From Thalassotalea algicola (GTDB lineage: Bacteria; Pseudomonadota; Gammaproteobacteria; Enterobacterales; Alteromonadaceae), in assembly GCF_012932965.1 (NCBI RefSeq), contig NZ_JABBXH010000001.1, forward strand, positions 682,001 through 746,000: a stretch of DNA of 64,000 nt, given 5' to 3'. The position numbers and the translations under genes were made by a program. Below the pieces are notes generated by a model that was given only the letters and a program-made list of their open reading frames with translations, was not told the DNA's origin and did not search any database. Positions 18,126 to 27,712 of the stretch are shown one piece after another; position 1 is the first letter of the stretch, and each line of letters starts with the position of its first letter.

Positions 18126-18975
18126 TTCCTGTTGATTGTATTAATCGTTGCTCACCACTGTAAACATTGGCTTGCTGTGATTTTACAAAGCCTATAATGG
18201 TTTGATTAAATTGTTTAGCAGTGGTTATTGCTAAATCAGAAGGTGCTCCTACGGCAACAATAACCGTAATTCCAGCAACCACAGCTTTTTGCACTAGTTC
18301 AAAGCTAATACGACCGCTTAATACTAAAACACAACCTTTTCTAGTGTTGTGTTCAATTAAACATTGGCCAATCACTTTATCAACCGCATTATGGCGACCA
18401 ATATCTTCAGCGCAAAAGCGTAACGTGTTGTTATACCAAATAGCAGCGCCATGTAAGCCACCAGTTTGAGAAAAAACTTCCTGCTGCTCCCTGAGCGTGG
18501 TTGGCATAGCCAAAATTTGTTCTGTTGTTAGCCATGAAGTGGCGTCTTTAAATGAGGAGTGCTTTACCGATAGTTGTTTAAGCTGACTTTGACCACAAAC
18601 ACCGCAACCAGAGTGACTAGCAAATAAACGAGTAATCTCTTGCCAGTTTATTGCTACATCTTTGGTTAATGACACTTCCGCATTATTTAATTCCTCAAGA
18701 CAAATATCGGCAATATCACTTAACTGTTCAATAATACCCTGAGTGAAAAGATAGCCTACCACTAACGACTCATCTTGACCTGGCGTGCGCATAATCACTG
18801 CCAACTGCTTAGTAACCCAACAACTTACTCCAGTGTCATAGTAAGTCAGCATAATTTGCAAAGGTTGCTCGACAGCAACTAGGTCTTTTTCACTTTGTAA
18901 TGAACTAACAGCAGTTTGCTGATTAATCTGCAATGTGCTTCGAACAATAGGGTTAATTGCTAGCTGTTTATTCAT
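18109..18975 (-). CDS. fdhD: Formate dehydrogenase sulfurtransferase FdhD
   Basis: A 288-residue cytoplasmic sulfurtransferase that delivers sulfur to the molybdenum cofactor of formate dehydrogenases. The functional Cys pair is in GCGVCGQSQL (CxxC, as in E. coli FdhD). GGLHGAAIW and FCAEDIGRHNAVDKVIG are strong family signatures, as is VLSGRISFELVQKA. It follows hutF after 5 bp and overlaps the next gene, a YdeP-like molybdoenzyme, by 17 bp. The enzyme it matures is therefore almost certainly that neighbour. The placement in a histidine-utilisation operon is unusual. Confidence 0.95.
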   Translation of the reverse strand: MNKQLAINPIVRSTLQINQQTAVSSLQSEKDLVAVEQPLQIMLTYYDTGVSCWVTKQLAVIMRTPGQDESLVVGYLFTQGIIEQLSDIADICLEELNNAEVSLTKDVAINWQEITRLFASHSGCGVCGQSQLKQLSVKHSSFKDATSWLTTEQILAMPTTLREQQEVFSQTGGLHGAAIWYNNTLRFCAEDIGRHNAVDKVIGQCLIEHNTRKGCVLVLSGRISFELVQKAVVAGITVIVAVGAPSDLAITTAKQFNQTIIGFVKSQQANVYSGEQRLIQSTGNGDEL

Positions 18976-18980
18976 TATAA

Positions 18981-20351
18981 TTAGTTTTCAGATAACCTCG
19001 TTAATAATTCGCTAAATGCTTGATGAATTTTTTGCTCTTCTGGATGTGTACCATTTTCAACTACCCAAGTACCATTAACCATGACATCTTTGACGCAATT
19101 ATCAATACTAGCAAATACTAAGCTATCAAGTTTAAATTGGTCGTTTTGGGCATAGGCACTTAGTAACAACTCATCAAGAACTAACAAATCTGCTTGCTTA
19201 CCTACCGCAATTTCACCGCAGTTTGACGCCGTACTTTGAGCGCCACCTTTGGCGGCATTTTTCCATAAAAATTGCCCCACGGAAGGAGTTTTCTTGTCGG
19301 CCAAAATCGCTCTTTGCTGCTTAATTAACCGTTGTGCATATTCAAGCCATCTTAGCTCTTCTACTGGGTTAACCGAAATATGGCTATCCGAACCTATTGC
19401 AAAAGTTCCTTGCTCAGTAACGAATTCTGTCGTTGGAAAAATACCATCACCTAAGTTTGCTTCTGTTGTTGGACAAATACCTGCAATCGCTCCGGTTCTG
19501 ATCATCCCTTGACGTTCTGCATCATTAATATGCGTTGCATGAATTAAACACCAATGTTTATCTAAAGGGGCATTATCTAACAGCCATTGCACAGGGCGCT
19601 TATCATAATGTGATAAACAATCGTCAACTTCTTGCTGCTGCTCCGCTATATGAATATGAATTGGGGCATTGGCATCTTTTGTTCTCACGTGATTAACGGC
19701 AGACAATAGGGACGTTTTGTCTACAGCTCGCAATGAATGTGGTGCAATGCCGACATTAGTATTTTGATAAACTTTGGATAGCTCAAAACAATCATCTATT
19801 AGCTGATTAAATTGGTCAACTGAGTTAATAAATCGTCTTTGCCCTTGATTCGGCTCTTGTTCACCAAAGCCGCTAAATCGATAAAGCACAGGCAGTAAAG
19901 TTAATCCAATTCCAGATTTATTTGCGGCTTTGAAGATTGCGCTGGCCATCGCAGCAAGTTCTTGATGAGGCTGCCCATCGATATCGTGATGCAAATAGTG
20001 AAATTCCGCTACTCGTGTGTACCCTTTTTTCAGCATCTCAATATAAAGCTGGTTAGCAATGAGCTCAGCATCATTAACCGTTAATTGAGAAAGAAATTGA
20101 TACATAATCTTTCGCCATGTCCAAAAACTATCTTGCCCTTCACTACCTTGCTCGCTAAATCCAGCAAACGCTCGTTGGAAAGCGTGAGAATGACAATTTA
20201 CCATGCCTGGAATGATAACTTCTTTAACATGATCCGCCTGTGAAGCTTCACCTTTTGCCATCGATGTAATAACGCCGCTTTCAATAGTCAGCAGTTGTTC
20301 ATGTGCCCATCCGTCGGCAAGCAATATATGCCGCGCAAATAACTTCATCAT
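18981..20351 (-). CDS. hutF: Formimidoylglutamate deiminase HutF
   Basis: An amidohydrolase of about 456 residues that converts N-formimidoyl-L-glutamate and water to N-formyl-L-glutamate and ammonia, step four of the five-step histidine pathway. Metal ligands are seen in PGMVNCHSHAFQRAF (HxH), GIAPHSLRAV, CLIHATHIND and IGSDSHISVNP. AFQRAFAGFSE is characteristic of HutF. It begins directly after the hutG stop. A GTG at 20357 and ATGs at 20351 and 20348 are possible starts, and I chose 20351 because AGG in the hutG tail is spaced well for it. HutF is always paired with HutG, which is the gene upstream. Confidence 0.94.
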   Translation of the reverse strand: MMKLFARHILLADGWAHEQLLTIESGVITSMAKGEASQADHVKEVIIPGMVNCHSHAFQRAFAGFSEQGSEGQDSFWTWRKIMYQFLSQLTVNDAELIANQLYIEMLKKGYTRVAEFHYLHHDIDGQPHQELAAMASAIFKAANKSGIGLTLLPVLYRFSGFGEQEPNQGQRRFINSVDQFNQLIDDCFELSKVYQNTNVGIAPHSLRAVDKTSLLSAVNHVRTKDANAPIHIHIAEQQQEVDDCLSHYDKRPVQWLLDNAPLDKHWCLIHATHINDAERQGMIRTGAIAGICPTTEANLGDGIFPTTEFVTEQGTFAIGSDSHISVNPVEELRWLEYAQRLIKQQRAILADKKTPSVGQFLWKNAAKGGAQSTASNCGEIAVGKQADLLVLDELLLSAYAQNDQFKLDSLVFASIDNCVKDVMVNGTWVVENGTHPEEQKIHQAFSELLTRLSEN

Positions 20352-20357
20352 TTTCAC

Positions 20358-21158
20358 TTAACCTTTTGTCGCTATGTTGTGGCCGTATGCAATCAACGTT
20401 TCTACCAAGGCTTTTAATTTTGGTTTAACTTTCTCGGCTAATACTTCATTGTAGGTTAGCTCTTGTTCATCCATGTAAGTAATTTGTGACAATTCAAGCT
20501 GTAATGCATGAACATTGTCCGCAGGATTACCAAATGCTCGGGTAATATAACCACCTTTAAATCGACCATTAGTTACTTGGCTATATGGTTGAAAATCAAT
20601 ATTTTCTACTTGTTTTACTAACGCTTCACTACAGCTATAACCATCAGCCGTACCAAAATTGAAATCAGGGAGTCTGCCTTCAAAAAATCGCGGCACATGA
20701 GACAAGATAGAATGCGCTTCTAGCAAAATAGCACAGCCAAATTTTTGTTTGATTTCGGATAACCTATTGGCGAGTGCCTGATGATAGGGCTGCCAATAAA
20801 GTTCAACGCGACGAGAAACTTCTTCAGAATCTGGTGCTTTATTGGGTAAATACAGCGGCGATAAATCAAAAGCAGTTGTCGGACAAAGCTCAGTGGAGTT
20901 CGCGCCCGGGTATAAATTCTCACCGCTTGGGTTTCTATTTAAATCAATGACATAACGGCTATTGTGAGGCATGATAACAGACGCCCCTATGCTTTCTGCA
21001 AAATCATACAGCCTATCTTTAAACCAATCCGTATCACGTATTGCTTTAGCTTCTTCAGTCATTGTTTCAGCGATATCAGCGGGAATTTCTTGACCATTGT
21101 GAGGCATGCTAATCAATAAAGGACTATTACCTTTTATTAGCGTAAAACATTGAGACAT
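20358..21158 (-). CDS. hutG: N-formylglutamate deformylase HutG
   Basis: This enzyme hydrolyses N-formyl-L-glutamate to glutamate and formate, the last step of the HutF/HutG branch of histidine degradation. Family features are LLISMPHNGQEIP, RDTDWFKDRLYDFAE, YVIDLNRNPSGENLYPG and ILLEAHSILSHVPRFFEGRLPDFNFGT. The ATG at 21158 is chosen: an earlier ATG at 21182 would place its codons inside the HutC-like operator, while GGTG lies 6-9 bp ahead of the second. It is the first gene of a compact run with hutF, fdhD and a YdeP-like oxidoreductase. The formate it releases could be the substrate of that oxidoreductase. Confidence 0.95.
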   Translation of the reverse strand: MSQCFTLIKGNSPLLISMPHNGQEIPADIAETMTEEAKAIRDTDWFKDRLYDFAESIGASVIMPHNSRYVIDLNRNPSGENLYPGANSTELCPTTAFDLSPLYLPNKAPDSEEVSRRVELYWQPYHQALANRLSEIKQKFGCAILLEAHSILSHVPRFFEGRLPDFNFGTADGYSCSEALVKQVENIDFQPYSQVTNGRFKGGYITRAFGNPADNVHALQLELSQITYMDEQELTYNEVLAEKVKPKLKALVETLIAYGHNIATKG

Positions 21159-21170
21159 CTCATCACCAAA

Positions 21171-21182
21171 TTGTATATACAA
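21171..21182 (-). promoter_or_regulatory. HutC-type operator upstream of hutG
   Basis: The perfect palindrome TTGTATATACAA contains TGTATATACA, the TGTA-N2-TACA core known for the histidine-utilisation repressor HutC. It lies 13-24 bp upstream of the preferred hutG start. Urocanate-relieved repression of the four-gene operon is inferred. No hutC gene is in the window. Confidence 0.8.
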
Positions 21183-21275
21183 GTTGAGTATTAATTTATC
21201 ACGAGCCAGCTATTCAAGGCAAATCAGCAAATGGTTTTCTATTGAAAGCCGTCAATATTCTTGAATATACAAACA

Positions 21276-21308
21276 AAAAAGCCGAGTCATGTAACAACTC
21301 GGCTTTCA
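21276..21308 (-). terminator. Terminator after the META-domain lipoprotein gene
   Basis: The stem AAAGCCGAGT/ACTCGGCTTT encloses a loop of about 8 bases. On the minus strand it is followed by six T. It lies 25 bp beyond the stop of the META gene. Confidence 0.85.
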
Positions 21309-21332
21309 ATATAATATATATGTTAACTTATT

Positions 21333-21794
21333 TTAGTCTCTGGAAAACTCAGCAACAATGGAGCCTTGCTTATCAAGCAATTGTAATTGGCTCTCGTTAA
21401 ATTGATAACCAGCAACCGTTGCCATAGCTTTGGCATAACGCCCTTCTAACGCCATCGCATTTTTGCAAAACTTTCGAGTCATCGCAAAGTGACTAAAGTT
21501 AAGGCTTTGTTCATCTGCACTATATTGCCCAAAGTAATTATTGCATCCAGAAAAACCATTTGCCTGGCTTTTCTCAGCATTAAAACGGAGAAATATCGGT
21601 TTACCACCTTCGCCTTTTTCTGCTGCTTGCCCGTTTAATTGAACAAGTTGCCATTGTGCATGCACAAGTTTATTAACATTACTCACTTCAACCTCAGTCG
21701 CTTGTTCTGTTGCTAATTCTTCTATAGTTTGATTGCTATTACATGCAGCCAAGCTAATCGATAATAGTACAGCACTTAAAAAGGGATAATTCAT
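21333..21794 (-). CDS. META-domain (HslJ-like) lipoprotein
   Basis: A 153-residue lipoprotein: the signal peptide ends in LSISLAAC with the lipid-bearing Cys at about 18. After a short linker the META domain begins (AQWQLVQLNGQAAEKGEGGKPIFLRFN) and carries the typical GFSGCNNYFGQY and MTRKFC motifs, with a probable disulfide between the two Cys. HslJ-type proteins are linked to heat-shock and novobiocin tolerance in enterics, but the molecular role is unknown. It is a single-gene unit with its own terminator. Confidence 0.87.
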   Translation of the reverse strand: MNYPFLSAVLLSISLAACNSNQTIEELATEQATEVEVSNVNKLVHAQWQLVQLNGQAAEKGEGGKPIFLRFNAEKSQANGFSGCNNYFGQYSADEQSLNFSHFAMTRKFCKNAMALEGRYAKAMATVAGYQFNESQLQLLDKQGSIVAEFSRD

Positions 21795-21866
21795 CTGTCA
21801 CTCTCAATAATTAACACCTTGTTATTGTAGCGAATAACTTCAAATGTTCGACTAAAATATTGGATT

Positions 21867-22493
21867 TTAGTTAACTAATTGTGCTGCTTTTAATAATAGC
21901 TCTGGGTGTAAACGAACTTTGAAGTTAGGGTTCACATAGCTAAATTGCACTAAACCTTTTGAATCAATTACATAAATAGCAGGTACGGGCAATACTAAGC
22001 GCTCATCACCATGACCATTTTTTTGCAAAGGGTTAGTTAGGTTCATCTTTGCTAAATAGCGTTCTGTCACTTTTTGAGAGGTAAAAAAAGCTAAGCCAAA
22101 CGCTTGGGAAATTGTTGAGTTATAATCAGAAATTAATTGATAATCTAATGACATTTTATCAACACTTTTTTGTAAGTTTTCTGGCGCATCTGTAGAAACT
22201 CCTACTAACTGAAAACCAGCTGCTTTCAACTTAGGTTCTAGTTGCTTGAGCTGTCCCATTTGCGTGTTACAGAATGGGCACCAGCCACCACGATAAAAAA
22301 ACAATATGGTTTTTTTATTATTTAATACCTTAGATAAAGGTACTTGTTTATTCTCAATAGTAGTCACTTGCATTTCTGGTGCTTGTTGACCATTAAGAAG
22401 AGGGGAAACCAGATCTGCTGATTCAGCAATTTGTTTTGCACTAGCCGATAATGCAAAAGTTAAAAGAATTAGTGTTGAAAGTATTTTTTTCAT
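21867..22493 (-). CDS. Exported peroxiredoxin-like (AhpC/TSA family) protein
   Basis: A 208-residue thioredoxin-fold protein with a signal peptide (MKKILSTLILLTFALSASA). The active-site region is FFYRGGWCPFCNTQMGQLKQLE, with a CxxC instead of the single peroxidatic Cys of classical peroxiredoxins. VGVSTDAPENLQKSV and VPAIYVIDSKGLVQFSYVNPN continue the fold. It probably reduces peroxides or disulfides in the periplasm. The ATG at 22493 is chosen because the signal peptide begins exactly there; the frame is open to 22622 but that part is not signal-like. It is divergent from the hybrid sensor kinase, with 119 bp between the two starts. Confidence 0.85.
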   Translation of the reverse strand: MKKILSTLILLTFALSASAKQIAESADLVSPLLNGQQAPEMQVTTIENKQVPLSKVLNNKKTILFFYRGGWCPFCNTQMGQLKQLEPKLKAAGFQLVGVSTDAPENLQKSVDKMSLDYQLISDYNSTISQAFGLAFFTSQKVTERYLAKMNLTNPLQKNGHGDERLVLPVPAIYVIDSKGLVQFSYVNPNFKVRLHPELLLKAAQLVN

Positions 22494-22612
22494 AATAGTC
22501 CAAGTATTAAAACAGTTAGGCATGTGACCTTTAGTTGCGAAAAAAACTTTCAACAACATTCGATTACTGACATTATAATTTTTATCAATACAAATTAAGG
22601 TGTTGGAAACAT

Positions 22613-25570
22613 ATGGCGGCACACAGGAAACTCCCTCACCTGTTAAGCAATATATTTTGCTTGTTTTCCTTTATTTCCTTCGTTATTTATTTATTCCCGA
22701 CAAGTAGTTACGCTCAAAATAATAGCGTAGATTCTCAGGAAAATCGTACCCTACGCATCGCTTTACCAACCACTTCAGTAGCCCAACTAGACGATAAAGA
22801 AAAATTTGACGATTTAATTAAGTTTTTACAGGCTTATTGGCAAATATGGGCGATAGATTTTCAATATCAAATCGAATTTCAACAATTGGCTACGGCAAAT
22901 GCTAGGCAAGCACTTGAAAATAATGATATCGACATCGTTGCCATATCAATCATTAGAACTCCTAATAAGAATGTTCTTTTTAGCTTACCTTATGCGAAGT
23001 ATCGTCAACGACTGTTCCGCCGAATCGATGCAGAGCAATCAGGCAACATTAAGTTAGCGATTCATTCCAGTTCCACCCAAACGCTGAACTATTTAGGCGG
23101 TCATATTGAACGTGATTATTATTACGATTTAAGTGACCTACTCAACAATGAACAAGAATATGATGCTATTTATTCCACTCAACCGTGGGCACTAAAAGCT
23201 CAACTTGCGCAACAAAATTTGATTGATAAATTTTATGAAAACCCATCAGAAACACCGGAAGTGTTTTTTCATGTCATGACTAGAGCAGATGATCGAGCAT
23301 TAATGTATGACATTAATGAAGGTTTGCGCGGCGTAAATTCAATACAAGTCAAATTATGGCGTGACAAATATATATTTGATAATGATAGCAATATCGATCT
23401 TACGTTAGGGCAATATATTAAAAATATTTCCGAAGAAGAAAAGCAATACCTTATTGATAACAATGAGCAAAGTTATGTAGCACTTAGCTATGGAATTCCA
23501 CCGTTTGTTATCACAAAAGACTTTAATAATATCGCAGAGCGTGGCCTAGCAATTGATTTACTTAAAAAAGTAACAGAAAGAACAGGAATAATTTTTAGAC
23601 CTAATTATATTAAAAGTGAATCGGACTATTTTTCGAGCGTTTATAATCAAAATAGCGATCTTGCCCCTTTATCAACTCAAGGTGAACATTTATTAGAAAA
23701 GCTCGATTACAGTGTCCCATACCTTAAAGCTCGATATAGTTTAGTCACCCGTCATGGCTCCACAATTTCAAATAACTTTTCTGACCTTAAATTTGAAGCC
23801 ATAGGCCTGCTTAACGGTTATAACGATAGCCTGATTTTGGAAGAAATGCTGCCAAACGCTGACTTTAAATATTACAACACTCACGAACAAGTCCTGAAAG
23901 CGGTAGCGCAAGGCGAAATAAATGCTTTCATTGGCCACACTCTAATGAGCTCTTACTTCATCAAGAAACTACTGCTGGCAAATCTCAACAGTCAACCCAT
24001 GCCAACTTTCAGGGCTAATAGTAGTTACCGGTTTGCAGTAAAAAAGCACAACTCACAATTATTAAACTTATTAAATCGTTCGATCAGCAACTTAACGGCT
24101 TATGAATTTGATGCGCTGTACAATAAATGGAGTCAATCTATACTGCTTGAAAAAGACGTACAAGTGCATGTCAAAGGTGCCTACCGCCAAGCAGGCTACA
24201 TTCTAATTTCCATGGCTTTAATTGGCCTGATTGTCGCTTGGATATATTTTCGTCAATTACAAATTGTTAAAACAGCCCGAGCTAAAGTGGAACAAGCTTT
24301 ATCTATCGCTGAAGCTGCCAGAGCTGAAGCAGAAAAGTCAGCTCAAGCGAAAATCACTTTCCTTGCCCGAATGAGCCACGAAATAAGAACACCGATGAAT
24401 GGTGTATTAGGTATGGCCGAAGAACTGTCTTATACCTCTTTAAATGAAAAACAGAAAGATTTATTAAGCACCTTAGATGGTTCAGCTAGAAATCTACTCG
24501 CATTACTTAATGATGTATTAGACTTCTCAAAAATAGACGCTGGTAAGCTTACGCTGGAGACCGTTCCGGTAAATATTAAAGCCCTTTGCCAAAGTGCGAT
24601 TGCAAACTTTAAACACCATGAAAAAGAAAAACCCATCAAGCTTACACTTAAGCTAGATAGTGCACTCAACGAACATTACCTATGTGATCCGACTCGGCTC
24701 ATGCAAGTACTAAACAACTTAGTGAGTAATGCTGTAAAGTTTACTAAAAAGGGCTCAGTTAGCTTAAGTGTTGATGTAATCGAACAACATAATCGAAAAG
24801 GTGACTCCTACCATACCGTCAAACTCAGTGTACAAGACAGCGGGATCGGAATTGCGAAAAATAAGCAGGCACAGCTATTTACACCATTTATACAAGCAGA
24901 CAATGCAGTTAGTCGCCAGTTTGGTGGTACAGGTCTTGGTTTAAGTATTAGTCAGGAAATTATTAACGCATTAGGCGGGAAAATTACACTCGAATCAAAA
25001 GAAGGCAAAGGCAGTAACTTTCATTTTACTTTAACATTGAAACAAATTGCTCATTTGCCCAGTAAAAATGAACGGCGACAGACAAACCGCAGCGAAATGT
25101 CTGCCAATGACCAGCGATTTAAGTCAATTAGAATTCTTGTCGCCGAAGATAATATCGTCAATGTAAAAGTGCTAACCGCTCAATTAGACCGGCTAAATAT
25201 TCAGCCCGATATTGCTGAGCATGGCGAACAAGCGTTGCAAATGCACCGTAAAAAGCCCTATGACATTATTATCTCTGATTGTCATATGCCAGTAATGGAT
25301 GGCTTTGAATTAGCTAAAACATTAACCAATGAAAAAAGTGGTCGAGCGCTGTGGTTAATTGCAGTAACTGCTGACGCGTTATCTGGTAGCTCTGATAAGT
25401 GTTTGGCGGCAGGCTTTGATGACTATATGGCGAAACCAAGTACGCAAGAAGAAGTTGCCGATAAACTTCACCACGCCTACCGTCAATTTATGAAACGTCG
25501 AGCAACACTAGTAACAAGTACTGAAAAAAACGCTAAATACAATGAACCTACCAAGAGCGACAACACGTAA
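22613..25570 (+). CDS. Hybrid sensor histidine kinase with two periplasmic solute-binding domains
   Basis: A 985-residue BvgS/EvgS-like kinase. A signal peptide (to about residue 34) is followed by two SBP-type domains (about 45-245 and 280-500; the second starts SYVALSYGIPPFV). A transmembrane helix lies near 525-545 and a short coiled coil follows. The HisKA domain has MSHEIRTPMNGVLG with phosphoacceptor His589. The ATPase domain has NNLVSNAVKFTKKG, DSGIGIAKNKQ and FGGTGLGLSIS. The receiver domain has phosphoacceptor Asp889 in IISDCHMPVMDG. There is no HPt or DNA-binding domain, so the output partner is elsewhere. The ligand is likely a small periplasmic molecule such as an amino acid. Confidence 0.92.
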   Translation: MAAHRKLPHLLSNIFCLFSFISFVIYLFPTSSYAQNNSVDSQENRTLRIALPTTSVAQLDDKEKFDDLIKFLQAYWQIWAIDFQYQIEFQQLATANARQALENNDIDIVAISIIRTPNKNVLFSLPYAKYRQRLFRRIDAEQSGNIKLAIHSSSTQTLNYLGGHIERDYYYDLSDLLNNEQEYDAIYSTQPWALKAQLAQQNLIDKFYENPSETPEVFFHVMTRADDRALMYDINEGLRGVNSIQVKLWRDKYIFDNDSNIDLTLGQYIKNISEEEKQYLIDNNEQSYVALSYGIPPFVITKDFNNIAERGLAIDLLKKVTERTGIIFRPNYIKSESDYFSSVYNQNSDLAPLSTQGEHLLEKLDYSVPYLKARYSLVTRHGSTISNNFSDLKFEAIGLLNGYNDSLILEEMLPNADFKYYNTHEQVLKAVAQGEINAFIGHTLMSSYFIKKLLLANLNSQPMPTFRANSSYRFAVKKHNSQLLNLLNRSISNLTAYEFDALYNKWSQSILLEKDVQVHVKGAYRQAGYILISMALIGLIVAWIYFRQLQIVKTARAKVEQALSIAEAARAEAEKSAQAKITFLARMSHEIRTPMNGVLGMAEELSYTSLNEKQKDLLSTLDGSARNLLALLNDVLDFSKIDAGKLTLETVPVNIKALCQSAIANFKHHEKEKPIKLTLKLDSALNEHYLCDPTRLMQVLNNLVSNAVKFTKKGSVSLSVDVIEQHNRKGDSYHTVKLSVQDSGIGIAKNKQAQLFTPFIQADNAVSRQFGGTGLGLSISQEIINALGGKITLESKEGKGSNFHFTLTLKQIAHLPSKNERRQTNRSEMSANDQRFKSIRILVAEDNIVNVKVLTAQLDRLNIQPDIAEHGEQALQMHRKKPYDIIISDCHMPVMDGFELAKTLTNEKSGRALWLIAVTADALSGSSDKCLAAGFDDYMAKPSTQEEVADKLHHAYRQFMKRRATLVTSTEKNAKYNEPTKSDNT

Positions 25571-25620
25571 CCACTATCGCTCTTGATGCTAAAAGCCAAT
25601 ACTTAGCAGTTTAATATTCG

Positions 25621-27507
25621 CTAAACTTTAAACTGCCCAACTAGTGAGTTTAAATTGTCATAAGCTGCTTGTAGTTCGTCACAAGCGGCTTGAGTTTGTT
25701 GATGGTTTGTAACACCTTGCTGATTTAGATCCATCAATTGCATTATGTCTTCATCAATCGACTGTATTACGCTTACTTGCTGCATTGTCGCATCAGCCAC
25801 CGCATGATTTTCTCGGTCAACATCCGCTAATTCAGTAATAATTTGCTGCATTTTTTCACCCGCAACATTAGCCAGCTCGACACTAGACTCACTATTTTTT
25901 TGGCTCTCGTCCATTACTGAAACAACTGAGGTTGAACCTTGTTGCAGATTTTCAATCATGACTTCAATTTCTTGTGTCGCATCTTGAGTACGTTGAGCAA
26001 GTTGCCTTACTTCATCAGCAACAACCGCAAAACCTCGCCCTGCCTCACCTGCACGCGCCGCTTCAATCGCTGCATTAAGTGCCAGCAAGTTGGTTTGAGA
26101 ACTTACCCCTTTAATAACATCTAAAATATTACCAATATTTTCTGTTTCTTTGCTTAGCTTGCCAATTTCGACACTCGACTCCCCCATCACTTCGCTAAGC
26201 CTATTCATCGCTTCAATATTATCAGTTAGCGCTCCTACACCTTCTTGTGATTGACCTTGCATCGTGCTTGTTAAATGTGAGGCATTGTTGGCATTACTCG
26301 ATATCTCTTGAGCTGAGCTATTTAGCTCAGTAACCGCCGTTGAAACATTAGTACCACGAGATAACTGCTGTTCAGCCATTGTTATGCCGTTGCTGGCGCT
26401 ATCTCTTACTTGACCAATATGTGAGTTGAGTAGATCAGAGACTTTCAATACTTGAGTCATCGACTGATGAATAGTACCGATAAAACTGTTGAAGTGCTGT
26501 GATAGCTCACCTATTTCATCCTGGCTATTCACTGATAAACGCTTGGTTAAATCACCATCGCCTTGTGAAATATCAATAATGGCATCAGAAAGTTGATTAA
26601 TAGGCTTAAGTAAGTGAGTCAATAGTACGTTGAGTAAAATCATAGTCACTACCACACTAATAAAGCCGAAAATCATGGCTCGAGTACGTGCATCAGCTAA
26701 AGGTGCATAGGCTTTTTCTTGGTCAAGCACGACCCCTAAATACCAATTAACAGAAGAAATACCTTTTACGGGAATAAAGGAGATAATTTGATTGCTGCTA
26801 TCGACATCAACTAGTTCACTACTTAACGCTGCATTAAAGCCTAATAGATCGCTTACGTTTTTATCAATAAATTTAGCATTAGGGTGACTTAATATTTTAC
26901 CTTGATCGGTGACTAAATAGGCATAACCTAGCCCCAGAAATTCAATATCATTAATAATATTTGCGATTTCATCTAGCAAAATATCGCCTCCAGCAACACC
27001 AATAAATTGACCATTTTTTTCAATCGGTGCTACTGCTGAAATTAACAACTTATTAATCGTGACATCCACATAGGGTTCGGTAAATGAAGAGGCCCTGTTT
27101 TGCTTAACTTGTGTATACCAAGGCCTTTGTCGTGCATCAAAACCTTCTGGCAATACGATACTAGGGTCATCTAAAATAAACTCCCCCGAACCTTCCACAC
27201 CAACATAGGCATTTTTAAAGTCACCTGATACATCAGCTTGTATGACGATATCGGCTATGCGTTCTGAATCAGCACCGGCTTCAGTGGAAGAGGCAATCGC
27301 TTCAACAATCGCTAATTTACCGTTAAGCCAATTAGCTATATTGCCAGAAACGGAAGATGAAATTTCAGCAATTCCTTGGCTCAAATTTTCATGCACTTCT
27401 GATTTAACTGCACTGTAATTTCTAATAGTGAGTATGGTTAATGCCAAAACCAATAATACTGCAGCTACAAGGTTTATCTTGTGAGCAAATTTTAGCTTCG
27501 CGAACAT
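25621..27507 (-). CDS. Methyl-accepting chemotaxis protein with dCache sensor
   Basis: A 628-residue chemoreceptor. One transmembrane helix lies at about 12-30. A periplasmic double-Cache domain spans about 35-275 ([23 protein letters not shown] is the typical ligand-pocket stretch). A second transmembrane helix follows near 280-300, then a HAMP domain ([25 protein letters not shown]). The signalling domain has the conserved hairpin tip ([22 protein letters not shown], then [15 protein letters not shown]). Amino acids or organic acids are common ligands of this sensor class. It is convergent with the hybrid kinase gene, and no other chemotaxis gene is nearby. Confidence 0.95.
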   Translation of the reverse strand: MFAKLKFAHKINLVAAVLLVLALTILTIRNYSAVKSEVHENLSQGIAEISSSVSGNIANWLNGKLAIVEAIASSTEAGADSERIADIVIQADVSGDFKNAYVGVEGSGEFILDDPSIVLPEGFDARQRPWYTQVKQNRASSFTEPYVDVTINKLLISAVAPIEKNGQFIGVAGGDILLDEIANIINDIEFLGLGYAYLVTDQGKILSHPNAKFIDKNVSDLLGFNAALSSELVDVDSSNQIISFIPVKGISSVNWYLGVVLDQEKAYAPLADARTRAMIFGFISVVVTMILLNVLLTHLLKPINQLSDAIIDISQGDGDLTKRLSVNSQDEIGELSQHFNSFIGTIHQSMTQVLKVSDLLNSHIGQVRDSASNGITMAEQQLSRGTNVSTAVTELNSSAQEISSNANNASHLTSTMQGQSQEGVGALTDNIEAMNRLSEVMGESSVEIGKLSKETENIGNILDVIKGVSSQTNLLALNAAIEAARAGEAGRGFAVVADEVRQLAQRTQDATQEIEVMIENLQQGSTSVVSVMDESQKNSESSVELANVAGEKMQQIITELADVDRENHAVADATMQQVSVIQSIDEDIMQLMDLNQQGVTNHQQTQAACDELQAAYDNLNSLVGQFKV

Positions 27508-27712
27508 AATAATTCTCTTTCCACTTTACCTATAAAGGCGTTATAACACGTTAGCGTGATGATTCCAAAAACCGCATTATTCAAATTTCTTGTAGAAATT
27601 AACAAACGCTAATTTTTCACTTATAGAGAAGAAATGTAACTTATAACCTTTCAGGCTAGCTTACATACTAACAATACTGGCAATATAGACTTATTTAACG
27701 GTTGGAAAATAA

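Noticed and set aside
25553-25584. Hairpin AAGAGCGA/TCGCTCTT between the sensor kinase and chemoreceptor genes as a terminator
   Set aside because: The loop is 16 bases and no T run follows; a Rho-independent terminator is not supported.
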